A stretch of DNA of 21,879 nucleotides from a virus. How positions within the stretch are numbered: the stretch's first letter is position 1; each line of letters starts with the position of its first letter. The notes beneath the pieces were generated by a model, which was not told the origin of the DNA, did no database searches, and was given only the letters and a program-made list of their open reading frames with translations. The position numbers and the translations under genes were made by a program. Positions 13,447 through 20,217 of this stretch are shown piece by piece. The DNA is taken from positions 1 to 21,879 of IMG/VR virus record IMGVR_UViG_3300028025_003363; one strand, 5' to 3'.

Positions 13447-16340
13447 ACCTCAACCGCATGTAACACTGCGTCAGTATCGGTATTCCCGATAATTTCGTCT
13501 TCATTACTCTTTGTACTTTCCGCTTGTAAAAGTAGAACCTTTCTATTATGGTCCACCCAATATTGGTCAGCTAATTTCAGACTATCTTCCACATACATAA
13601 AGAATGGGTCACGTCCTACTTTATTCCAAAAGACAACCTCACTATCCGATAAGGTCATAACCTCATCAAACTTATCTTGACCACTCTCTTTAAGAGGGAA
13701 ACCGTTGACAAGTTCACATTGTAACTTAGTAAAGTATTGTCTATCCTTAGGGTCTTCAATAAGAATGTCCTCACGAATGTTAGGATTAAACGCAACCAAT
13801 AATGGTTCGACACGTTTGTTAAAGTTTGTCAAATAACGAGCCACATTATAATCACCCAACATATCGGGATTATTTGTAATCTCCTTTTCATCAATCATAT
13901 AACAATTAACCTCAATAAAACCGTCAGGTATTTGAACACCATGCTTAGCCAAAAATTCTTCTTGTTGTTTCTTAGTTGGTTTGGTGATTTTTTGTACATC
14001 ACCTGATGATTTCTTCTCACCATTATTTACATAATAAATGGTATCACCAAGACCTGCAGGATAATCATTCATCAAAATCAACTCCATATGAGCTTGACGA
14101 GACATTAATGAACCCGATTTTGTGGTTTTTTTAACATACTTTTTATATTCCTCAATTGATTGTTTAACACGAGCTTTGTTGGCAATCTTTGATAATGGGA
14201 TTTGTTTATCATAAATCTTTTGTACGTAATCATAGTACAATTCAACAAATGAATGACCATCACCATTTAAAAGATATTTTAAACCCTCATCCAAGAATTC
14301 AACAACATAGGTTTGTAGTTTCTTAGACTTAATGGTGTTACCTGTTAATTTGATTTTCTCTTTACCTTTCTTGATTAACTTAATGATGTAGTTCTTACGA
14401 GATACATTAATACAAGATGGTGCGGTATAGTCAATATCAAGACCCATTTCATTTCTCATAAAGATATCGTTAAATTCAGCGGTGTGTGCTTCAATACCAT
14501 GATATTCTTTACCCTCCTTAACAAGTTCATTTAAACCTTTACCAATATACACAGCATCGGCCGCGCTATCGGGTGTCTCAAAGTTCACACCGTCCGTATC
14601 CATTACAAGAGGTTTATATCCTTTTTGCATATAGAACATAATCATCATACGAAGACATTGACGACCGATACAAGTGATTGTTTCACCTGAATCCATCTCA
14701 CCCCAAGGAAATACGTGAGGTGCCGATAATGAACCAAAGTATGCGTTGATGAAAATCTTAATTGGTAATTGTTTACGGTCATACATTTCGGCAGCAACAG
14801 GGTCACTATCCTTTAATTCACCGGCAAGATGTTTGTACTTAATACGAATGTTACGGAAATACTTCAACATTGATTTCTGAACGCCCATAACATCACAAGA
14901 TGGGAACACATCATATACCAATTGAATTGACGGGTATAAGGATGAGTAGTCAAACTTCACAATGTTCTTTGCATAACCCACATTCAATAAACGAGACAAA
15001 CCACCCGTAAATGGTCGTTTAGAATCTTTTGCCGGAATTGCTAAATTGTTTTCGTATGACCATGCTAACATGATAATCTTCCATAATGTGGCGGTACCCA
15101 TTGTGGCAATCCTCTCATATGTAGTTGGTACAAGTTTTGACAATAAGAATGTTGATTGAGAGAATGAGTCATCGACAATCATTGTCTCATAAAGGTCATC
15201 ATCAAGATATTGTTCCACAATCTTTCTTCCCGGCCATATCTCAAACTTACCGGGGAATCTTGTAAGTAAATCCTGTGTACCGGGTTCACCAATCATTTTG
15301 TAACCACCTGTTTTTGGGTTTACATAATAACTCTCATTCCCAAGATATATTTCGGAAATCTTATTACCCTGAACATAAACCCGATTAGGTTTCTCTTTCT
15401 CCAAATACTTGGTGATGTATTTCAAACCCCAAGATTTAATCTCCGAGTTAATTGCTTGTGCTCTACGAACAGAGTGGGCAATATCAATAATGTTAAACCC
15501 CCAAATTACGTGTTGGACATAATCCTCCATTTCATTGGCAAGTTTTAACACACCTTTCTTTTCTTTAATTCCCGTACCTGTAAAGATTTGAGTTAATCCA
15601 TTTACATCCACACCTAAAATTTCGGCACGTTTAAGAATAAAAGGAAAGTCAAAGAATGCGGAGTTATAACCCGCAACAATTGTTGGTTTTAATTCTTTAA
15701 TTAATTGAAAGAATCGTTCAATACATTTCTTTTCACCATCTTCACCAAATGCGGGTATTGTTTCTTGTAGACCACGGTTATCCTTAACTCCAATCAAAAT
15801 GATTTTACAAGTTTCAGGGTCTAAACCCGTAGTCTCAATATCGAATACAAATCGATACACATCCGCATAATCTTCAATTCCTTTAAACAATCGTTTTCTT
15901 GTTTGTACGAGATATTGTTCTACAGGTGATAAAATAGTAAAACACTTCTTTGTGTTTTCGCCCCACGGGTCAATACCACCGGTTTTAAAGAAACTGATAA
16001 GGTCAGTATATGTCTTGATACTTTTGACCAAGAATTTCATACCAGACTCAAGTCGTTCATCACCGTAAGTGTCTAATTTCTCAATGATGATTCCATACTT
16101 ACCCATCATCTGTTTCTGTTTGGCCTTTGAACCACCATAGAAATTAAATTCAGTTAAGTCACCCACCCAAAGAAACGGGACAAATGAATCTGATTTAACA
16201 ATTTTACCCTTATCGGGGTCTTGAATAATTTTGGAAATTGTGTTTGTGGGGTAGTCATATTCAACACCAACGATGTACTTCTCATCGTCACCCCCGTTCA
16301 GGAAATTCTCGATAACCTCCTGTGAGATTACTTCTTTCAT
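13443..16340 (-). CDS. Family B DNA polymerase (T4 gp43-like)
   Basis: The 965-residue replicative polymerase carries a proofreading exonuclease with Exo I FDIETTG (Asp167, Glu169), Exo II GYNSAFFDFP (Asp231) and an Exo III-type QYLDDDLYE (Tyr378, Asp382). The polymerase domain has motif A FDYSSLYPSIQ (Asp464, with the Tyr469 sugar gate), motif B KIFINAYFG (Lys528, Asn532) and motif C VMDTDGVNF (Asp581, Asp583). It copies the phage genome. Two sites differ from the common form: motif B has NAYFG for NSxYG (Phe535 where Tyr is usual) and motif C has DTDG for DTDS. T4 gp43 is 898 residues. The gene has its own Bacteroidota-type promoter about 60 bases upstream, a leader hairpin, and no clear Shine-Dalgarno site. 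Downstream it overlaps the convergent gp13-like gene by four bases. Confidence 0.97.
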   Translation of the reverse strand: MKEVISQEVIENFLNGGDDEKYIVGVEYDYPTNTISKIIQDPDKGKIVKSDSFVPFLWVGDLTEFNFYGGSKAKQKQMMGKYGIIIEKLDTYGDERLESGMKFLVKSIKTYTDLISFFKTGGIDPWGENTKKCFTILSPVEQYLVQTRKRLFKGIEDYADVYRFVFDIETTGLDPETCKIILIGVKDNRGLQETIPAFGEDGEKKCIERFFQLIKELKPTIVAGYNSAFFDFPFILKRAEILGVDVNGLTQIFTGTGIKEKKGVLKLANEMEDYVQHVIWGFNIIDIAHSVRRAQAINSEIKSWGLKYITKYLEKEKPNRVYVQGNKISEIYLGNESYYVNPKTGGYKMIGEPGTQDLLTRFPGKFEIWPGRKIVEQYLDDDLYETMIVDDSFSQSTFLLSKLVPTTYERIATMGTATLWKIIMLAWSYENNLAIPAKDSKRPFTGGLSRLLNVGYAKNIVKFDYSSLYPSIQLVYDVFPSCDVMGVQKSMLKYFRNIRIKYKHLAGELKDSDPVAAEMYDRKQLPIKIFINAYFGSLSAPHVFPWGEMDSGETITCIGRQCLRMMIMFYMQKGYKPLVMDTDGVNFETPDSAADAVYIGKGLNELVKEGKEYHGIEAHTAEFNDIFMRNEMGLDIDYTAPSCINVSRKNYIIKLIKKGKEKIKLTGNTIKSKKLQTYVVEFLDEGLKYLLNGDGHSFVELYYDYVQKIYDKQIPLSKIANKARVKQSIEEYKKYVKKTTKSGSLMSRQAHMELILMNDYPAGLGDTIYYVNNGEKKSSGDVQKITKPTKKQQEEFLAKHGVQIPDGFIEVNCYMIDEKEITNNPDMLGDYNVARYLTNFNKRVEPLLVAFNPNIREDILIEDPKDRQYFTKLQCELVNGFPLKESGQDKFDEVMTLSDSEVVFWNKVGRDPFFMYVEDSLKLADQYWVDHNRKVLLLQAESTKSNEDEIIGNTDTDAVLHAVEV

Positions 16341-16369
16341 ACTATATTTGTTTAAGTGACCTATTAGCT

Positions 16370-16384
16370 TACGGTACTTCCGTA
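16370..16384 (-). promoter_or_regulatory. Hairpin in the DNA polymerase leader
   Basis: TACGG, five bases, CCGTA forms a 5-bp hairpin 29 bases before the polymerase ATG (minus-strand reading TACGGAAGTACCGTA). T4 gp43 binds a hairpin in its own leader and blocks its translation, so this could be an analogous self-regulatory site. It is short, and the analogy is inference. Confidence 0.3.
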
Positions 16385-16400
16385 GTTTGTCTTAATGTTA

Positions 16401-16432
16401 CAAATATAAATATAAAATTCTATTTTATCAAA
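16401..16432 (-). promoter_or_regulatory. Bacteroidota-type promoter for the DNA polymerase
   Basis: The minus strand reads TTTG (16432-16429), exactly 20 bases, then TATATTTG (16408-16401), matching the -33 TTTG and -7 TAnnTTTG promoter of Bacteroidota vegetative sigma factor. It overlaps a TATTTATA element (16412-16405). The 20-base spacer contains a perfect 7-base inverted repeat, ATAAAAT-TCT-ATTTTAT on the plus strand (16412-16428), which could be an operator. The -33 end overlaps the stop codon of the upstream 16796 gene. Confidence 0.7.
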
Positions 16433-16796
16433 TTACGTTAATGTATAATTTTTCTTTGATTGGCATGATGAGTTTGTGTGAGGGTGTTGACGTTTCATCG
16501 TAAAATTGAATCGTAAACACACCCTCATACCTACCCTTGATTGACGTATCAGATTCTGTTAATCTGTACGTGATATAATATTCGTCAGTTACATTATTGA
16601 ATTTTTCTGTTCTTGTTGCCAATGAGCATGTTGCATCAACAACTTGATATTGTTCAGTTTTTACATCGAACATTTCAAATTTTATGTCCGCGTTTTCCAA
16701 TAATTCATTGAACGATGATTTGTCGTTTTTACCGTCATCTATCATTCTCATTTTTAATATTGGGTCACTTGCACCTTTTCTTATAAAAAATTCCAT
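16428..16796 (-). CDS. Small immunoglobulin-like virion protein (BppU N-terminal-like)
   Basis: A 122-residue protein. It starts EFFIRKGASDPILKMRMIDD and ends GRYEGVFTIQFYD, a short turn, then KLIMPIKEKLYINVI. This layout (a strand with a basic residue and Gly, P-x-L-x-x-x-L/M-x-D, an N-x-x-F-E-M-F-D strand, then G-x-Y-x-x-x-F-x-I-x-F and a final P-x-x-E/K-x-L-x-I-x-I) is that of the small beta-sandwich domain seen at the N-terminus of BppU-type baseplate proteins of other phages. In tails this domain forms a mounting point for fibres. It is the last gene of the fibre operon, 12 bases after the 325-residue fibre, so a baseplate or fibre-attachment role is inferred. The fold is from pattern only; the sequence is not recognised. 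Confidence 0.55.
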   Translation of the reverse strand: MEFFIRKGASDPILKMRMIDDGKNDKSSFNELLENADIKFEMFDVKTEQYQVVDATCSLATRTEKFNNVTDEYYITYRLTESDTSIKGRYEGVFTIQFYDETSTPSHKLIMPIKEKLYINVI

Positions 16797-16808
16797 ATAT
16801 ATCTTTAA

Positions 16809-17786
16809 TTATGATAATGTTACTTGTTTCCACTCAGTTCCGTTATGGAAAAATAAGTTTGAACCAGATACTGCGATTTCACCTCTTTGTCCTAAAGGTA
16901 AAGCCGAACCTGTTTGTATACCATCCCCATCATACGGCTCAAGATACATACTACCACTAACCATTAATGTTGCTATTGTTGGTGTAACCCATTTAGTACC
17001 ACCGTAACCAACTGAAAGACGATTGGTGGTTATATTTAAAGTACCAATACTATTTTCATTGTCAGGTACACTGTTGGCTATCATTTGTACGTATGAATCA
17101 TTAATATCATCACTAAATATAATAGACCCATGAAAATTGCTCGTTCCACCCGACATAAAATCAACCTGTCCACCCATAAAATACGTGGCACCTGAAATAA
17201 TATTTACCGGCGGGTATTCAAAACCTTCAGCATTAACTTTTAGATTACCACGTATATTTGTGTCACTATTTATAGTCGTCTCAGTATTAATTGTAAAACC
17301 ACTTACGGAATCAATAACAACCTTATCATTGACTGAATCTATTTTTATATGATTATCGTCATCACCAAAGAACGTATACGAAGCATTTCCAACGATGTGA
17401 GTGTCCGTTAAGTCTGTGTTGTAAATACTTAGAGTTCTACTATCACCTTTATCTGGTTGAATATAAAGTGTCCCATTACCCTTTATACTGTTGTCGATAG
17501 TTAAACTTCCCGATAGTGAAACATTACCACCTTCAGCGTAAAGACTAATATCACCCAAATTATGAGTGGTTATTGAAAAATTACTACTAGTAGGTTCTGT
17601 TAATAATTCAGTACCACTTATTGTCTGAGTTCCTGTAAAACTATTAGAACCGGTTGTGGCTAATCCATCAACCAAGTCTATATAATTTGAATAATATGTT
17701 GAACTACCAGATTCAACTAATAACTTTGTATAGTCGTCTACTGTAGTTAATTGTGTTAATTCACCAATTGTTTTTCCTGTTAACAT
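16809..17786 (-). CDS. Tail fibre-like beta-helical protein
   Basis: A 325-residue protein. The N-terminus (GKTIGELTQLTTVDDYTKLL) has the T/L-V-D-D-x-T/x-K-L-L pattern typical of the head end of phage fibre proteins, and the C-terminus ends NLFFHNGTEWKQVTLS, a tag typical of phage fibres. Between them are many short beta-strand repeats (for example INTETTINSDTNIRGNLKVN and SGGTSNFHGSIIFSDDIN) consistent with a trimeric beta-helix or shaft. It likely lies on the virion surface and takes part in host recognition or display. It starts 10 bases after the 80-residue gene, so they are cotranscribed, with no clear Shine-Dalgarno site, and is followed after 12 bases by the small Ig-like gene. No enzymatic motif is seen. 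Confidence 0.7.
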   Translation of the reverse strand: MLTGKTIGELTQLTTVDDYTKLLVESGSSTYYSNYIDLVDGLATTGSNSFTGTQTISGTELLTEPTSSNFSITTHNLGDISLYAEGGNVSLSGSLTIDNSIKGNGTLYIQPDKGDSRTLSIYNTDLTDTHIVGNASYTFFGDDDNHIKIDSVNDKVVIDSVSGFTINTETTINSDTNIRGNLKVNAEGFEYPPVNIISGATYFMGGQVDFMSGGTSNFHGSIIFSDDINDSYVQMIANSVPDNENSIGTLNITTNRLSVGYGGTKWVTPTIATLMVSGSMYLEPYDGDGIQTGSALPLGQRGEIAVSGSNLFFHNGTEWKQVTLS

Positions 17787-17796
17787 TTTTATTTAT

Positions 17797-18039
17797 TTAT
17801 TTAATTGTTATTATTAGTTCATTACCCGATAAAAATGGTACACTATCAGTATCTTTTAATTCATCTGACATATAGTAAAAATCTTCTTTTACCACTTCAA
17901 ATGGAAATGTTATTTCATTTTTAATAACACTTTTAACATGTTCAACCGTTAAGGATTCATTAGTGTAAAATGTTTTTTTAAATCTTTTAATTTTTTGTTT
18001 GTTTTTGATGATATTAACATCAATATCTAATATTTTCAT
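17797..18039 (-). CDS. Small basic protein of unknown function in the fibre operon
   Basis: An 80-residue protein: MKILDIDVNIIKNKQKIKRF, then a KKTFYTNESLTVEHVKSVIK segment, a strand FPFEVVKEDFYYMSDELKDT and a short C-terminal strand ending LIITIK. It begins with a beta strand, a Lys/Asn-rich basic turn and a helix, and looks like a small folded beta-alpha protein. I do not recognise it. It lies 17 bases downstream of the 702-residue gene and 10 bases upstream of the fibre gene, so it is cotranscribed with them and may be a small fibre chaperone or structural part; that is context only. Confidence 0.7.
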   Translation of the reverse strand: MKILDIDVNIIKNKQKIKRFKKTFYTNESLTVEHVKSVIKNEITFPFEVVKEDFYYMSDELKDTDSVPFLSGNELIITIK

Positions 18040-18056
18040 AATATATTTTTTTCTTT

Positions 18057-20165
18057 TTAGTCATTATTGTAAATGTAGTCATTAACTTCCTCCTCACTAC
18101 CATAATCTTGAGTTGTTACCGATGTTATAACATTTTCACTTACTAAATAAATTTCCACAGTATTAGAAGTATAGTTATTCACCACAAATCTTTCGTTTAC
18201 CCCATATGTGTTCCAACTATTTGTCCAAGTTGTTGTTTCACTATTCAATAATGTACCCGCAAAATCGTATAGTCTTATTTTAACTAAATTATTATCATTA
18301 TAGTCTGAGTAAACAAACATAAATTTAGTTGCGCCAACATTAATGGAGTATCCACTATATTCAGGAAATGAAAACGATTGAGTTAATCCTGTCGAATTTA
18401 AAACTCTAAAATCTAATTGACCGTCGGTAAATAATACCATATCGGAATTTTGTTTAAATGTATTAGTGTCGTATGGTGGTGTATCATAGATATTTCCATA
18501 ATAATCCGTTTGAGTAAATCCAGTACTACCACTATATACATAAAATCCTATATTACCCTCAGATTGAATACTTATATAACCATTTTGACCTTGGGTGTTA
18601 ACATTTGAAGCATATGAAGTAATTAAACCATAGTCGTCTAATGTGTCTGTAACAACCCCCAATTCGTTTATGTATTTGTATGTTACATTATTCGCTGAGT
18701 TTGTAAAAATTTGATATATTGACTTATTACCCAAGCTCCAATAATTATACTGATAAACATCGGTAACGTTAACACTTAAACTTTCTATTCGAGTGCTACC
18801 GGACATGATTGTTAATACCGCAGCAATACCATCACCATTATCACACGCAACTCTATATATATCACTTAATTGACCCCAACTATTTATTTTCTTTGATTCA
18901 TCATCGGCGAACGTATATGTACTAAATGTTGATTGATTATCAAACATATACATAATATCACAGAAGGTAACTTCGTAACCATAACTAGTCCAGTTGCCAC
19001 CACTATAAAGTTGAATAACTACCGCACCGTTATTTCTATCCACACTGTTTGACCAAAAATTTTGATATCCCTGCATATTAATATTTTGGTATTCAGTACC
19101 TCTATTATGTGATGTTTGGATTAATGTCGATGTATCACTATTATAATGTATAATTTTATATGGAACATTTATATCATTGTAGCTATAAAAAACTATGGTA
19201 TGTTTGTTTGTTCCGTGAAATTCCTCATAATAGTTATTATATGTAGCTCCGGTTAATAAAACAGTTTCTAAAATATTCCCACTAGTGTCATATATTTCAA
19301 AAGTCGTATATGTACTACCCGTTACATTATCTTGAGTTTCTGTTATAACGTGAATAGCATTAGATGATGGTGATATGTGATGTCTAATATATGTTCCGTC
19401 CGTCCATGTTTTAAATAATGATGTTGTTCCATCATTTGGATTAACAATATAGGATTGGCCCGGACCATTATTTGTCCATCCACTTAAAGGTGCAACTTCC
19501 CATTTTTTAATGATAAATGTATTATCAGATGATATGGCATCCCAATCCCATTCAATGTCGATGTAATGTGTTACAGGGTCCCAAGTATATGTGTAAACCG
19601 ATGTACCATCTGAATATTTCAATACACCATTGTCAACATCCTCAAACGTTGTCCATCCACCATCTAATGTATTTCTACTGGCATTCCCCGTGGTTCCACT
19701 ATATCTTGTGATTTCATTATTAGAAGCGTCTGTAAATACTACCAATCTATCATTACTATCCGCGACACCTCTAAAATAATACATATAACCCGAATTGGTT
19801 ATTTCATATATATTATTATTATTCCAAATATTTATGTCGACACCTAAATCAATAATTTCGGCGGTAAAAGTATTAAAATTTAAAGTTGCTGCCGCGTAAT
19901 TATCCGAATCATTCATTCTATTCATGTAAACATACGTTTGAACATCAACCTCAGGTTCGGGTATGTTTAATGTGTACGTGTAATCATATTCAGGTACATA
20001 GATATTGTAAACACCATATGGATGTGTTGTGATGTTATTAAAAGGGATAACATTTTCCCCGAGGTTAACTGTTGTTCCTGATGTTGACCCAGTGTATGGT
20101 ATAAACGTAACTGTTGCCGTTTTTCCACTTAAATTTTCACTTGTTATTCTTGCTCCTATCGCCAT
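18057..20165 (-). CDS. Large beta-rich virion surface protein, possibly propeller-like
   Basis: The 702-residue protein is rich in Asn, Tyr, Thr, Ser and Asp and poor in Lys, which is typical of phage receptor-binding or decoration proteins. The first 90 residues form a compact beta domain (GKTATVTFIPYTGSTSGTTV, then GVYNIYVPEYDYTYTLNIPE) that looks like a mounting domain. The rest is a series of strand-turn units ending in D/N-G or S-x-x-D, such as LVVFTDASNNEITRYSGTTG and KFMFVYSDYNDNNLVKIRLY, suggestive of a beta-propeller or related fold. No signal peptide, membrane segment or catalytic motif is seen. It is preceded 4 bases upstream by TATTTATC, and starts 52 bases after the adhesin gene. 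A role in host contact is inferred from composition and neighbours. Confidence 0.65.
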   Translation of the reverse strand: MAIGARITSENLSGKTATVTFIPYTGSTSGTTVNLGENVIPFNNITTHPYGVYNIYVPEYDYTYTLNIPEPEVDVQTYVYMNRMNDSDNYAAATLNFNTFTAEIIDLGVDINIWNNNNIYEITNSGYMYYFRGVADSNDRLVVFTDASNNEITRYSGTTGNASRNTLDGGWTTFEDVDNGVLKYSDGTSVYTYTWDPVTHYIDIEWDWDAISSDNTFIIKKWEVAPLSGWTNNGPGQSYIVNPNDGTTSLFKTWTDGTYIRHHISPSSNAIHVITETQDNVTGSTYTTFEIYDTSGNILETVLLTGATYNNYYEEFHGTNKHTIVFYSYNDINVPYKIIHYNSDTSTLIQTSHNRGTEYQNINMQGYQNFWSNSVDRNNGAVVIQLYSGGNWTSYGYEVTFCDIMYMFDNQSTFSTYTFADDESKKINSWGQLSDIYRVACDNGDGIAAVLTIMSGSTRIESLSVNVTDVYQYNYWSLGNKSIYQIFTNSANNVTYKYINELGVVTDTLDDYGLITSYASNVNTQGQNGYISIQSEGNIGFYVYSGSTGFTQTDYYGNIYDTPPYDTNTFKQNSDMVLFTDGQLDFRVLNSTGLTQSFSFPEYSGYSINVGATKFMFVYSDYNDNNLVKIRLYDFAGTLLNSETTTWTNSWNTYGVNERFVVNNYTSNTVEIYLVSENVITSVTTQDYGSEEEVNDYIYNND

Positions 20166-20169
20166 ATTG

Positions 20170-20177
20170 ATAAATAT
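20170..20177 (-). promoter_or_regulatory. TATTTATC element before the 702-residue gene
   Basis: A one-base variant of the TATTTATA element lies immediately before the ATG at 20165, in the same orientation and at the same distance as the exact copies before the tape-measure and gp14-like genes. Confidence 0.35.
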
Positions 20178-20217
20178 TTGTGTTTTTGTGTTTAATCTGT
20201 CTTTTTATTTTTTATTT

